DNA from: Apoderus coryli
Lineage: Eukaryota; Arthropoda; Insecta; Coleoptera; Attelabidae
DNA: 64,000 bases
Direction: 5' to 3'
NCBI GenBank assembly: GCA_911728435.2
Contig: OU452201.1
Location: 12,896,001-12,960,000 of the forward strand
Shown here: piece after piece, positions 1 through 12,083 of the stretch
Position numbering within the stretch: position 1 is the stretch's first letter
How the letters are laid out: the number at the start of each line of letters is the position of its first letter
Notes under the pieces: model-generated
Database searches by the model: none
Seen by the model: the letters and a program-made list of their open reading frames with translations, nothing else
What the model was told of the DNA's origin: nothing
Translations under genes and position numbers: made by a program

Positions 1-369
1 AATTTAAAAAAACCAATTGACTGACGTTAATGCCGTTGTTTTAATAATAATTAAAAGATGAATAAACATATTGAAATATTGACTGAAATGTGTTACATGC
101 TCCTTAAATTTTATGTTTAGTTGTCGTCTAGTGTGTCTGCAATCAACTTTGCCAGAGTCTTTACAACTAATTCTATATACCCGATCTTAGTCTTGTATAT
201 TTTATCTTGGATTACCTATGCCTAGTCTGAACCAGATCTGAAAGCAATTTTAAAATCGTGAGTGTATTTTGTAATATATTATGTTAATTAAATAAAGTAC
301 AAGGTGTTCAATTTAGAAATTTTGTGTAATCTGGAGTTTTACAACCTGTGTAATGTAATTCTCAAATTA
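1..369. other. AT-rich DNA, no feature seen
   Basis: No coding exon, repeat arm or RNA signature is recognisable here. Confidence 0.5.
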
Positions 370-665
370 TGATGCAACAAACTATTAAAAAAAATCGATT
401 GGGTCGCCCCAAAACTTTCTCGACAAGATAGATAGACATAATCAAAAATATATGAACTGCATAACGAAACAGAATTTATATTATAATATATATAATAATA
501 ATTATTATAATCGTATTATTTTTATTATTTCCAATAAACTAACGTAACAAACTAACAACGTTTTTCAAAAATTAGAAAGAAAATATTGCTAGAACTGGGA
601 TTCGAACCCATAACGTTCTGAATGCGAAGCGAGCGCTCTAGTAATGACGCCACTTCCATCTGGAA
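370..665 (-). mobile_element. tRNA-derived SINE-like repeat
   Basis: On the minus strand, bases about 665-590 look like the head of a tRNA-derived SINE. A D-arm-like stretch (GGCGTCATTACTAGAGC) is followed by a perfect pol III B box, GGTTCGAATCC. The body runs from 590 down to 370 and ends with a block reading GTCGAGAAAGTTTTGGGGCG. That body recurs at 32,270-32,415 (plus-oriented) and 60,130-60,320 (minus-oriented), so it is a dispersed repeat. The head is not a plausible functional tRNA because the anticodon and acceptor arms do not close well. Pairing the head with the body as one SINE is inference from adjacency. Confidence 0.6.
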
Positions 666-1230
666 ATGGTCTTAATCGGGGGACTTCAAAATGGTTATAA
701 CGGTCTTTATCTGATTTTTTTTTACCGCATTCACAATACTTTCCCTGTGCGGGAAAGTAAAACTGTAGCAAGAAATTCAAATTTACAATTACATGCAATT
801 TAAAAAAACAGTCAATTTTGTTATGGCGCATAAAAATATGTAATAATATACAGGGCATTCCAATAAAAAAACATGTTATCTGATTCAAGTGGATTTGGCA
901 ACTCTTATACATATAAGCCACTTTATTTGGTATATCTTGTATTAAAACTGCTACAATACACATTACGATTTCCCATAGGGAAACTCATTGTGAATCGACT
1001 ATGATATCCTGATGATAGAACTCTATGTAAAGTATATACAGGGTACAAAATAGCCAATTGAAAACGAAAAACCTTATTTCAAAGGTATTTTGATGTAGAT
1101 TATAACAAATGAAAAATAATTTAATGGCAAAGCGGACTAAAAAGCTGGTTTTACCTATACAAGGAATTTTGTTTAATTTAGCAGGGCCCCAGTCTAATTC
1201 AATAGAACCAGACCGAGGCATGGGTCGACA

Positions 1231-1281
1231 GATACTGACGAATTCGTTTCGCTCTTGTTATGAGCTCGTCAGAGTACTATA
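1231..1281 (-). ncRNA. Hammerhead ribozyme, element B left arm
   Basis: Read on the minus strand, the conserved box CTGACGA is followed by stem II GCTC/GAGC with loop ATAACAA, then the box GAAAC. Stem III is ACG/CGT with loop AATT, followed by the cleavage triplet GTC. Stem I pairs the five bases before CTGACGA (GTACT) with AGTAT after the triplet, including one G-U pair. The core CUGANGA...GAAA is complete, so this copy looks catalytically competent on paper. Self-cleavage is inferred from the fold only. Confidence 0.82.
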
Positions 1282-1731
1282 GTCGTTGCCCATCTACAAA
1301 TATCAGCCTGCATTTAAGCACAATAGGATACACAACAGTAGACACATGTAAACACGTATCATCTACATGTACATAGTAATGAATATCCTATACCATGCAG
1401 AGGCCGAACAAACTCAATGTATAGGTAAAACCAGTCGTATAAATAGAAATAAATATAAATAAAAATAGTATGAACACAAAACGCTAGCAGGAGACGATTT
1501 TATCCTTCTGCCAGCATCTCCCAAATTTTGGGTTTCAGCAATGCTCGGACGGTGGTCTCCAAGCGTTCTAGCTTATTTCTATTTATACGACTGGTTTTAC
1601 CTAAACATTGAGTTTGTTTGGCCTCTGCATGGTATAGGATATGCATTACTATGATACGTGTTTACATGTGCCTACTGTTGTGTATCCTATTGTGCTTAAA
1701 TGCAGGCTGATATTTGTAGATGGGCAACGAC

Positions 1732-1783
1732 TATGGTACTCTGACGAGCTCATAACAAAAGCGAAACGAATTCGTCAGTATCT
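1732..1783 (+). ncRNA. Hammerhead ribozyme, element B right arm
   Basis: Inverted copy of the motif at 1,231-1,281, now on the plus strand. CTGACGA, GAAAC, the stem III palindrome and the GTC triplet are all kept. Stem II has one substitution (GCTC opposite AAGC), leaving a C-A mismatch next to the loop. Stem I still pairs. It may be slightly weaker than the left-arm copy. Confidence 0.75.
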
Positions 1784-2059
1784 GTCGACCCATGCTTCGG
1801 TCTGGTTCTCTTGAATTAGACTAGGGCCCTGCTAAATTAAACAAAATTCCTTGTGTATGTAAAACCAGCTTTTTAGTCCGCTTTGCCATTAAATTATTTT
1901 TCATTTATTATATTTACGGACATGAAATCCTTTTAATTTTTCATTATGTAGATTATAACCCTAGAATTTGAAATCGCTACTATCTACCTGGCCAATGCAA
2001 TGCAGTAGCTAATTAAAATAAAAAAAGATATTTTTAATTTTTTATTTAAAAAAGATCTT

Positions 2060-2400
2060 GCACACCAATTAATTGAGTAAATGCTGGAAATACGAACCCC
2101 ACCTCCATACAGTGGTAAAGATTTTGTTCAAAACGCTCTCGTACATTTTGAAGGATCTGTGGGGTGATTTGACGACATTCATCAACTATCCGTTTCTGTA
2201 GGATTTGGAGAGATGTTCGGTGGGTGGCACAAATTTTGGATTTTAAATGGACCCATAAGAAAATTTAACGGGGTTGGGTTTTGACACTTAGGGGGCGAAA
2301 ATGTGAGAAACAGTGTTTCCCCCAAAATCAAAAATTGTTCGAGCGTTTTTCTATAAAAGACTGGGGCACACAGTATTGGCTGTTTTTCGTTTTCAAATGG
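2060..2400 (-). pseudogene. Tc1/mariner-like transposase C-terminal relic
   Basis: On the minus strand one frame reads RIVDECRQITPQILQNVRER followed shortly by YHCMEV, which matches the C-terminal end of a common arthropod Tc1/mariner-like transposase group. A preceding piece in another frame (LNFLMGPFKIQNLCHPP) corresponds to the DFFLWG-type region of the same protein. Frameshifts and stops separate the pieces, so this is dead. The right end carries a GGTCACCCTGTACA motif resembling a transposon terminus. Family assignment is by recognition only. Confidence 0.65.
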
Positions 2401-2699
2401 TCACCCTGTACAACAAGGTTCTCATGTTTGAATCAAACCTGATACCTAGAAAATATTACTGGTTTTGCAAAACTTTGTAGGTAAACCTCATATTATTGTT
2501 ATATAACCGATTTTACGCAATCGCTCAAAACTTTGTGACGTCTATTCAATTTTTTAAAACTTGTAATAAGTTTCCTATTTATCATTGATATTCATGCATT
2601 TTTTATGTCCTAAACTTTTCAAAGTTAGCATATTAATATGTACGAGGGGGCGTTTTTAATTCCTCGGAATAGGGGATAAGGGTAGAAAATAAAAATGCA

Positions 2700-3065
2700 A
2701 TATTATTCTTCTTCAATATATTCACCTGTAACCCTAAAACACTTCCCAGATTTATCAATTAACTTATTTGTACCGTCATAAAAAATTTTTAACCATTCAT
2801 TGGAACTACTTTTTCCCAGAGTTGTTCTTGAATTTTTGGGTAAAAAATAATAATGACTCAGGGACTCACTATAGGGTAGGTGATTTATAATATCGAGGCC
2901 CACTGTGTTCATGGTAGCCTGCGCAACACAACTCTTGTGTACTGATTGCTGATGAGCCCAAGTTTCGTCTCCAGTAACAAACCGGGCCAGCACACCTCCT
3001 TATCTTAACTATAGAGGTCCAAAAACGCACAAGAACATTCATTGTTTTAGCTGTGACGAGCACAC
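2700..3065 (-). pseudogene. mariner (SETMAR-type) transposase relic
   Basis: The minus strand reads FVTGDETWAHQQ, the mariner VTGDETW catalytic-aspartate motif. It is fused shortly after to a stretch resembling the LPYSPDLAPSDY region (LPYSESLSHYYFLPKN), then to a C-terminal piece ending in FRVTGEYIEE. The sequence between the first and second catalytic aspartates is largely missing, so the copy carries an internal deletion and the ORF is only 96 codons. It is not functional. Confidence 0.65.
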
Positions 3066-4079
3066 AATTTTAACAACATAATTTGCATACAAATGTGGGT
3101 AATAATTATTATCCTGAAAATATTGTTTTCCCTGCCAGAGAGTACCTACTCACAAGGCTCCTCGAAATTAATACGTCATTCTTGTACTTTATTAATTCTA
3201 TATTAAAATTTGAATTATTATTGCTCCACCAATGGGTAATGGGATAAGGTTTTATGTGACATATATGTAGCAGAACGATTTCCCCCTGAAAAACCTATCG
3301 GAAATGCTTAATTTAGTTGAAATTGGATTTTAGGGCGTCAACGTATATAGTTTACGCGGTAGTAGTAATACAACATGCAGTTTGATATTAGGGTAACTCG
3401 ATGAAAATCAGCACGGACTCAACCGTGCGACTACGAAATTGTTCATAACTGAAACTCATATCCGGCAATAGATCAGAAAGATTTTATGACAAAATGCTAC
3501 TAAAATAACTAGTAAAACATCATTTTGTTAACAATCTCTAACTGTTACTAGAGTACCTTGTTGAAAATTACACCGTGTTCAAAAAGTCAGGATACGGAAA
3601 AATAAGTTGAACAAGACAATACTGTGTGATCTTGATTATGTTCTTGACCTTGACCCTCAAGGTCTTGTTGATGTCAGATCCAGTGTATCATACATGACCC
3701 TTTTTTGACTTCGTAAATGAAGAAAGCGGAACACTCTACACTCAGGCGTTAACTGTTTCGATCTCAAGACGTTTAGGTCATGGGCAAATCAAACAACAGT
3801 TTACGTTCGGCGAAATAACTATAAAACTAAGATTTCGATATAGAATATAGAAATATTATCGATAAAGATTTTTTTAATTTGACCCTTCATTACGATTTGG
3901 TCAATAAAATAGGTACCTACTTACTACTACTCATGATGATAGGTTGGAGTGATAACGATAGATTGTTAGAGCATGTACGGATTATACTTAATCAGACGTT
4001 TCCACAAAGAAATGAACCGTTTGTCTTCTAAAGCTGTAAAATTATTTATTTGAAATTAACCTTTCTTTATATGATATGT
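3066..4079. other. No gene seen
   Basis: AT-rich DNA. A stretch at about 3,570-3,700 contains CTTGACC/CAAGGTC near-repeats but no complete element could be delimited. Confidence 0.4.
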
Positions 4080-5260
4080 TAATCATCAAAACTTTGTTGA
4101 TACTTAAGAACGTCATCCCAATAAACACACATACGTTTATTTCCAGAAAAAGGTACATTAGATACGTACATTTGACTTTGATATGTCGCACTTTTTCACG
4201 TTACAGAACACGAATAACGAAACGTTAGTTAAATGCTTAAAAAAAAACGTGTATTGAACGTATTTATGTATATATATTCAACTGTGAAATCAAACGTTAT
4301 TTATTCTAAAACACGTTAATACGTAATACGTACGTTAATACGTAATACGATTACACAAACGTTAATTATTAGCTTTAAAAAAACGTATTAATTACGCATT
4401 TTAGAAACATTTAAATAACGTTTGATTTCACGTTATTTAAAGTTGCTTTTATATATTTTTGTAACGTGAAATATACGTTGATAAAATGTATGGAATAAAT
4501 CAATAAAACTACTAGATTTCCATTGTTGAGTTGATACAAAAGTTTAACGAAAAAATAATGCCCTTTTTGTTAAATAGTTAAACCAAAAAATATAAACATT
4601 TGGGTGTTTTTTGATATTAAATATTATGGTCAAATATAACTTACAAAATTATACGATACAATAATGCACGTTTCGGCGAACTATGCCGCTTTCTGTCGTC
4701 GAAACTTACGTTGTATCGAATAATTTTTGTAATTTCTTTTTGACAATATTTTATATTAAAAGATTGAATAACACAAACAAAAAACAAACGGATTTTTGCA
4801 TATTTACAACCAACAATCTAACTTTTTGGTTTATTTTACATCTTACCTTAACTGTAATTTTCGGATTATTATAAAATACTTAAAAAACGTCATTTTAACG
4901 TTTTTATTGTCACCTCTAAAAATTATGCACTTCTAATGAACATTTTCTAACGTTATTTTAGCTATAAATACCGGTTTATTATAAATTACATAAAGAACGT
5001 TTTATAAACGTTTTTAATTTTGACAATGTTTGACACGCGTTTAAAAAACACCTCAAACAAACGTTTTTATTTTATGGTTTATTTATAATACATATAAAAC
5101 GTTAATTAAACATAATTAATGTACGTAGTTGTATTTAGATAATAAAAACACATGTCTATAACGTTTAACGTAAAAATAAACCGTCACTTTTCTAACGTAA
5201 GACCAATTATCAACGACTGACACGTTGAATCAACGTTTAATTTACGTCTATGTGTATCAA
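4080..5260. repeat. ACGT-dense AT-rich block with inner inverted repeat
   Basis: AACGT, TACGT and ACGTT words recur throughout, giving far more CpG in an ACGT context than neighbouring DNA. Within it, 4,284-4,303 and 4,411-4,430 are inverted copies around AAATCAAACGTTATTTA, and the similarity extends outwards to about 4,220 and 4,470. No coding potential is visible. It may be an old foldback element or a locally biased low-complexity tract. Confidence 0.4.
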
Positions 5261-8200
5261 ATTCCACACCTAAAATACTATATTCCCAATGTTTCTATTA
5301 AACGCAGTATATAGCAAATATACTGATATCTGAAACACGTGACGAAATAACATATTTACGTACCTACATGAAAACATAGCGTTATCACCAAAAAAATCGT
5401 ACTTTCAAAATCCTCCAAGTTCTCTATTTTAATTACGGAAATAAAACGGTGAAACAGGTGTAAAGAAGTTAAGAGTAGAAATTCTGCTAAATGATTATCA
5501 TGATCATTTAACATTCTTGCAATCTGCAGCTGTTTTCAGGCACTATCCAATTCATGAAATAAAAATGTCTGAAAGATTGTTGTTAGTCTATTTAGTTACC
5601 CGCGGCAAATATGTTAAATTACAATGTTAATCAGACATACATATTCACTTAAAATATACGTAATAATGGAAAATGTATAAAATTAAGTTTTTAAAACATT
5701 GACAAAGAACGTTCAAAAAACATAAAAGTAAAGCCAATCCCATCGAATATTTGATAACCAATATTAATAAAGTGACAATAGTTTGGTCAATATTGAAATA
5801 TCACCACTTCAGGTGGTGAGTGGTGTGAATTAAATCACAGTCTCAGGGTGTTGTATTTTATATTAAAAGTCTATGGTATCATTCCGCGACATGCGACCAT
5901 TCAATTAATACAATTAACTAACCATAAGAAATTTAAAATATTATCGTATAAATGTTAAATTTGCATTGTCAATTAAATTAAAATTAGTGTCAATGAAATA
6001 AAAACATCAACAATATAAGCCATTTAACATATTTTTATTAATTGCAAATTAAATATTGATGTGTTTACCTACAGAATAACCATTTTTTTGATTTACACAT
6101 TTTTGATACCTATCTGGTGTTTTACACCGTGGACAATTTTATAATTTTAAGAAATAATAATGCAAATACATAGTCTCAACTAATCCAAACTTAAATAAGT
6201 AATGTGATTTTAATATATTTTTCAGGAAATCGACACAATCGAAATTTTGAAAAATGTTTATGCAGTCCCTCATTTCATGACCCTAAAAATGACTTCAGTT
6301 CAAAAGTACATAATAAATTTATCTACTTTTCGGACAGGCTGCCATCGGGATTTTTTTAATATGATATTTATAAACAAAATGCAACAATTTTATTATTTTT
6401 AATTTGTGGAACTTCTTACTTAAAGTACAGATCTACGTTTCAATCTACAGCGTAAAGTTTCGTCAATTAAAAACCAAGAACAAGAATCACAGAAAACAAA
6501 ATAAATCAATGTTCATAAATATTTTAGTTTTAGGGGACAGTTCTACTTTTTCCGCCTTGGTTCTTGATATCGTTTATAAAGACATTGCGTTGCATTTTCC
6601 ATACTAAGTCTTCGAAAGATCTAATTTGATATAAGACGAAATAGTATGTCGGCTTATACACTTACAAATTTAAGTGTATCACTAAATACGTAGAAATCAC
6701 TAATTCGCTAACAGTTACCACGTAAATAATTAATTAATAAAAATTTCAATTAATTGATTTTCTTTTTCCGTAAGTTTTAGCAATGTTCATGCGACTTATT
6801 ATTTTAGATAAATCCTCTGTTGACATAAATACTAAAACTGTCATTATTATGATTATTAAAACAGTTTGTTTCGTAAATAATTTTGTGGCATAGCGTACTG
6901 GCTTTACCTGTGTATCAGAATTTAAATTAAGAAAAAGTCCGCTGTGCCACAAAACTATTAAATCAAAGTAAAGTGAAGACTGCATGTAAAAAGTTATGTC
7001 TTGAAATCTCAAATATCTTTCCCACCTCTATTCATAATAAATAGAGAATATGGCTTGTGAAAATTTTCATTTATTATATTCTTACCATTATCTGTATTTA
7101 ATTAGGTAGTCCATTGAAGGAGATCGAGAGTGCTTTCGGACTTTTTTAACTTGTACTTGTGTGTTTTAAAGATATATTGTTAATTTTAGTAAAAATATGT
7201 TATTCTAAGTGTAAGTAATTTAGACAGTTGATCTTAGATTAGATATGTGTTTCTGATAATAACAACGTAATAATTTTAGTCAAATAATTTGACCTTTCCG
7301 GTGCCAATGTTTTCCTGGATTTGCTAAAAACTTGATACCTTTAAAACAAAGGACAAAGACATAACAAATACGTTCAGTAGGTACGCCATTTTATGTCTTT
7401 GTAGTTGTCTAAATGTTTTTTATTATATACGTGATATTGTCACATATTATTAGGAATTTATGTCAATAAGAAACCTCATGAATTTGCGAATAAGCAACGA
7501 AACGTCTTAAACATAACTGGTAATATCGAAATAAAAAGTCATCTTATTTCGGAAATGTAGTATTAACACATGAACCTAAATATCGAAAAAATAGTAATTT
7601 GGAAAATATACTGTGATAAACGCTAAAAGAATGGCATGCGACTTTATCCGTTAAAAATTTTAATTTGAAACTATGATTACATACCATATAAAATGTATTT
7701 TCTCTAATATTAGCGAATACACTCGTTCTGCTTGGGTTCCCTGTATATTCTTCCTCGGTTACTACGTGTCTGATTTTAAAAGCTTTTTGGGTATAATTTT
7801 TTTTTCCTACAGATTCTCTAATTAAAAACGCAAACATTCGAAATATTGCTACAGTTAGAATCCTGCCATATTTAGTGTTATCTGTTATTCCTTTATTCAT
7901 ACCAAAAATAGAAGTTGAAACGAAAAAGAAATAAAAATTAAACAAAAGCAAAATGAGTGTGAAGAAGGAAAAACAATCATAAAGAAAAGGTTTTGCGACA
8001 TATCGCAGTGCAACTTCGGAAGTTTCACGCCTCACCGCTGTATACTTTTTCGCAAAAGTTTTTTAAAACAATATTTTATGGATACGAATTTGCATGAATA
8101 TAGCAAAATTTAACGATAAAAAAGTGTTTTATTAGTCGTGGTTAATGTAAGGGCTAAATTAAATCGGGATAGTTGAAATTAGTTTCTGTTGTTCGGGTTT

Positions 8201-8553
8201 CTGGAGCTACAATATATATAATAAATGAAAAAGACACCACTACAGCTATTAGAAAGGTAGGTTTATGTGATGCAGAACTAGATTTTTGTACATATTTTAG
8301 TACCTAGTAAAAACGTCTTATAACAATCACCACCAAAGGCATTAAGTTACAATGTAGCCGTAAATTACTGTAGTATTTACTAGTAAAATAAATTATTTTA
8401 TGGAACTCTGCACATAATCATATCCTCAAATACAATCAAATTCCCTTTCAAATGTTGTATGGTATTATTATATTATACATAATAATTTTCTATCAAACAT
8501 TTATGTATATATTATTATTTTAATTGTCAAATAGAGCAAACTAATTATAACGT
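5261..8553. other. Intergenic DNA, no recognised gene
   Basis: A 163-codon minus-strand ORF at 7,544-8,035 is long for this base composition but has no motif I recognise and no clear splice partners. Nothing else stands out. Confidence 0.4.
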
Positions 8554-10092
8554 TAAGGGCGGGTTTAATAATGTCCTGATAAAGTTTCCGATAGAGCTAT
8601 CTTGAGGATAGTGTTAAAACTGCGTTTATCAATATGCTGATTAGACTATCTGAAGGATAAATTGGACATATCAGCAGGATAAGTTATCAGCACAAAATAG
8701 GTCCAGATAAGCGAGTTGCCAGCGACTTAACCTACATTTCTTTGATATTTTTTTGTTTGATTACTGTGTTTTGAATGGTTTTCGTTCTCTTTGGATTTCA
8801 GGAAATAAATTATGGCCGTTTTCTTTGATATTAATATTTTCTCTGATGAAGAAATTGAAGATCACATCAATATTGTTCACAGACGGCCTAGAGTGTTTCA
8901 AGATCGTCCTAATCACATGAACTATTGGGATGATTATGATTTTTTTAATCGGTTGCGTCTAACAAAGGAATCTGTTCAACTTGTTCTTGGGCAAATTCAG
9001 GAACGAAACGTTCTTATAACATAATTTTTGAAAACCAAGTATTGATGCACTTGAAAATTTACGCCTTTTGTACGAATTTTATCTTTCTCGTTGAACAGTA
9101 CCAGGATAAATTTTTTAAGAAAGTAATAATAATAATAATATAATATTTATTTACCGAGGAAAAAAAAAAGAATTACAAAAAATAACAAAAAATTACAAAA
9201 TAGTTCTAAGTATAAAAACATTATAATTACTTTAGAAGTTATATCAATTTTTTGTTATTTATGGAATTTTCCAGTAAGCCCACTACAACAGTTTTTGCTG
9301 TGTCTACGATTTTACGCCTCGGGGTAGAAGATCACACAGGAGTGCATAAATCGACTGTGTCAAATATTGTAAGAAGAGTTACTAGAGCAATGTGTGGCAC
9401 AAAAAATTATTTTTGTTTCTGTGCCGATTGAAACGGAAGAAATATTATCTTCTAGCAAGGGCTTTTTGGTATTGGTGGGTTTCCGAGAGTTTTATTGCTT
9501 CTAGATGACCCACATGTCAAAATTCAAAGCCCTGCAGGGGATCACGCTGAATACTTCCGAAACAGAAGAGATATTTTGCCTTGAGGCTAGTGGCAGATCG
9601 CGTGTTTCCCTTATTTTATAGATTAAATTCCACACCAACCTTCCCAAGCCTCATTTTTCACTTTCCAGGACAGTGCGTCCGTTTTTTTTATCCGATTATG
9701 TTGCTAAATTTTTTAATTAACTTACATAGCAGATCTGTATCCGAGGTCATAAAATTTGAAGACCGTTTTTTTGTTTTTTCAAGCTCTTTGTTCATGGTTC
9801 ACTTAAAAGGGGTCACAAGGACAAAACAAACCAAACTAAAAATAAGGTTCACAAAGACAAGATATAATAATATAAACAAAAATACAAAACATAACCCACA
9901 AAATTTCTTCTTCTTATTGGTGGCCTCTACAATGCGTTGTTGCCAAATTGTGTTTCGGCTGATAGCTATCAGAGGGACAAATTTCGTTTAATAAACAGAT
10001 ATAAATTTATCAATACATTTACCCGAGAGATAAAAGTTATCCTCCTGCTAGCTATTAGAGGGTTTATCAGCACATTATTAAACCGGCCCTAA
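8554..10092 (+). mobile_element. PIF/Harbinger transposon (degenerate)
   Basis: Terminal inverted repeats start GGGCGGGTTTAATAATGT at 8,557 and end ACATTATTAAACCGGCCC at 10,089, differing at one position. They are flanked by TAA at 8,554-8,556 and 10,090-10,092, the TWA target-site duplication typical of PIF/Harbinger. Inside are fragments of a Harbinger transposase. A (TAA)n-bearing insertion at about 9,030-9,265 and several stops break the gene, so the copy cannot supply its own transposase. Confidence 0.8.
8812..9400 (+). pseudogene. Harbinger transposase (HARBI1-like) remnant
   Basis: The reading frame at 8,812-9,024 gives an N-terminal region with RRPRVFQDRPNHMNYWDD and FFNRLRLTKESVQLVLGQI, the typical start of HARBI1-like nucleases. 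After an interruption, about 9,280-9,395 encodes the helix-turn-helix region (GVHKSTVSNIVRRVTRAM, across a frame change). The downstream DDE catalytic part is not recognisable. It sits inside Harbinger-type terminal repeats. Confidence 0.7.
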
Positions 10093-11700
10093 ATAAAATA
10101 TTCAGAAATAGTTTTACCATTTATGGATAGTCTAACAAAATATTCTAGAAAAAAAATAAGCGGAACGTTCTACAAAATGTATGTGTATGTAACAAAAATT
10201 AATACAAGAAGCCTTTAGTCGAATACAAAATAACGAAGCTAACGCTAAAAAATGTTTCAAATAATTAAAAGTCACTCCACATACAGGAATTAACTTAATT
10301 TTATGTTATCCTTAGTGTATAAGCTGTAATTTATAAAACTATTTAAAATTGTGTTAATTGAAACTATTCGATATTTACTGACATTTTTTACCCATCGCGG
10401 CTCTCGAATTTAGAGAGCGGCGACCTTGGTAAAGCTGTCAATGTTACAATGACAAGAAATACTTAAAGTCAAAAAACTTTTCTATCAAAATGTGTGATCC
10501 CATTGAGCCGACTTTAGATGTTAAGGGTAAAAATCCAATACCCTACCAGATTGGTCCATAAATTGATTAATAAGAACACGAAAATTAAAGATAGAATGAA
10601 AAATAATAATAAAAACAATCGAGAGCAGACAAAGTATTTCATACAGAGTTAATCTCACACCAATTCCAATACGCCTGAATAGTTATGAAGTTAGGTTAAA
10701 TCTAACCGAAATTGCAGTTGTTGTTGCTCTATTATATTCGATTTTTAGCATTACTACACAAACAAATTGTATTAAGTATACTAAGTTTCTCTTTTATTAG
10801 TGATTTTATTTAAAAAATTGAGAAATTGACTTGTGCACTAGCACTAATATTAAGATTTAATCAGTCATACTCATCACTGGCCTTCCAGGAAAGAGTAAGT
10901 AGACTCCTCTATTTCATTCGTTTGTTGGTTCGTTTTTCCATTTATCTAATTTAGGACAGGATTCTAAATATAGGCCCTAACGAACAAAATAATTTTGTTT
11001 TGGTTTTCAAAATGTAAAATAATTTCAAAGTAGTCCATATAAAGACATATTTCGACATCAGTCAATCAGAAATTTTTGTATATACCTAGATAATTGGAAT
11101 ACCATTAGTATTTTTATTACATATTAAAAACTAACACCACATTGTTCTTACTTTTACCGTTAAACGGTGTATTATGTATAAATTACCTTTTATTCATCGC
11201 ATTTTACTAAATGTCAAACTAACATACATGACCAAAAAATATTTGTATCTGTACGAAAAAACTAATCCATCGTCTAAATATTAAAGCGGTTTCTATATTT
11301 AAAGGTCTCGAAAAGTTACATAGTGTGCTTTCCCCTTGGGGTTCCGAATCATTTGCGATTGAAAATGTTGATTTTTCACCTAAAAAATATATGATTTTCA
11401 ATCATTCATAATAAATAACTCGAAGTATGGTCCTCAAAATCATTTATGCGCCTGACGGATTCTAAATCACAATTTTAATGTACCAGATCGCCATAATAAA
11501 CTAAACTAATTTTAATTTATTTAACAAATAAATGGATAAGTAATACATTTAAAAAGATCATAGCTTTAGCTTTTGTCAATAATTTCAAAGATTCTGTATA
11601 TTAGGTATTTATAATAATATGGAACTGGATTCTAAATTTGGTTGGTTAGCTAATAACTGACACTCAAATAAATATCAACGTGTTTATCAATGTTCAGGTT
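10093..11700. other. Intergenic DNA, nothing recognised
   Basis: Only short ORFs occur and no repeat arm or RNA signature could be supported. Confidence 0.4.
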
Positions 11701-11712
11701 AGCTCTAACTAT

Positions 11713-11850
11713 AGAAAAGTGAAGTAAACTAAAGTTGTTTACAAACTGAAAAAAAATTCCGTGTCACAAGTGGGATTCGAACCCAACATCTCCCAATTTC
11801 CGGTCAGGTGTTCTACCAATTGAACTATCGTAACCCATAGTACACATTAA
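11713..11850 (-). mobile_element. tRNA-derived SINE copy 1
   Basis: The minus strand starts with a tRNA-like head: A box TAGTTCAATTGG, then B box GGTTCGAATCC, followed by a short body running to about 11,713. The anticodon arm is imperfect and the base at position 33 is C rather than U, so it is not a good tRNA gene. The body and B-box side are repeated at 11,999-12,083. Confidence 0.65.
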
Positions 11851-11998
11851 CGCGTTTCTGTGTGCAGTGTGCAATTTAAAGACAACACAAACTACACACT
11901 GCCACAATGCATTGTTATTTCTCATTGCAATCTGCAAGCACGACATAAATGTAATAAAGCTATTCAATATAAGTTGTTGACACGGTATAATATAAGTA

Positions 11999-12083
11999 TA
12001 GAAAAGTGAAATAAACTAATGTTGTGTACGAATTGAAATAAAATTCCGTGTCACAAGTGGGATTCGAACCCAACATCTCCCGT
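11999..12083 (-). mobile_element. tRNA-derived SINE copy 2, truncated
   Basis: Repeats the body and B-box of the SINE at 11,713-11,850 (shared GTGTCACAAGTGGGATTCGA on the plus strand). It stops soon after AACATCTCCC, so the A-box half is missing. It lies about 290 bp from the first copy in the same orientation. Confidence 0.6.

Larger units (their letters stand above)
1093..1959. mobile_element. Retrozyme-like inverted-repeat element B with two hammerhead ribozymes
   Basis: Two long arms, about 1,107-1,455 and 1,571-1,911, are inverted copies of each other around a loop of about 115 bp. The element (1,107-1,945) is flanked by a 14 bp direct repeat, ATGTAGATTATAAC, at 1,093-1,106 and 1,946-1,959, which I read as a target-site duplication. 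Each arm carries one hammerhead motif, on the minus strand at the left and the plus strand at the right. There is no open reading frame of note. The target-site length and ribozyme content suggest retrotransposition of an HHR-bearing RNA, not a cut-and-paste MITE; that is inference. Confidence 0.7.

Noticed and set aside
590..665. Possible functional tRNA gene (perfect B box)
   Set aside because: The cloverleaf does not close and the following body is a dispersed repeat, so it is treated as a SINE head. The same applies to 11,770-11,850.
7544..8035. 163-codon minus-strand ORF
   Set aside because: No recognisable domain, no splice partner, and hydrophobic Phe-rich composition expected from AT-rich DNA.
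9581..9991. 136-codon ORF in the Harbinger element
   Set aside because: Does not match any part of a Harbinger transposase; likely chance reading of decayed sequence.
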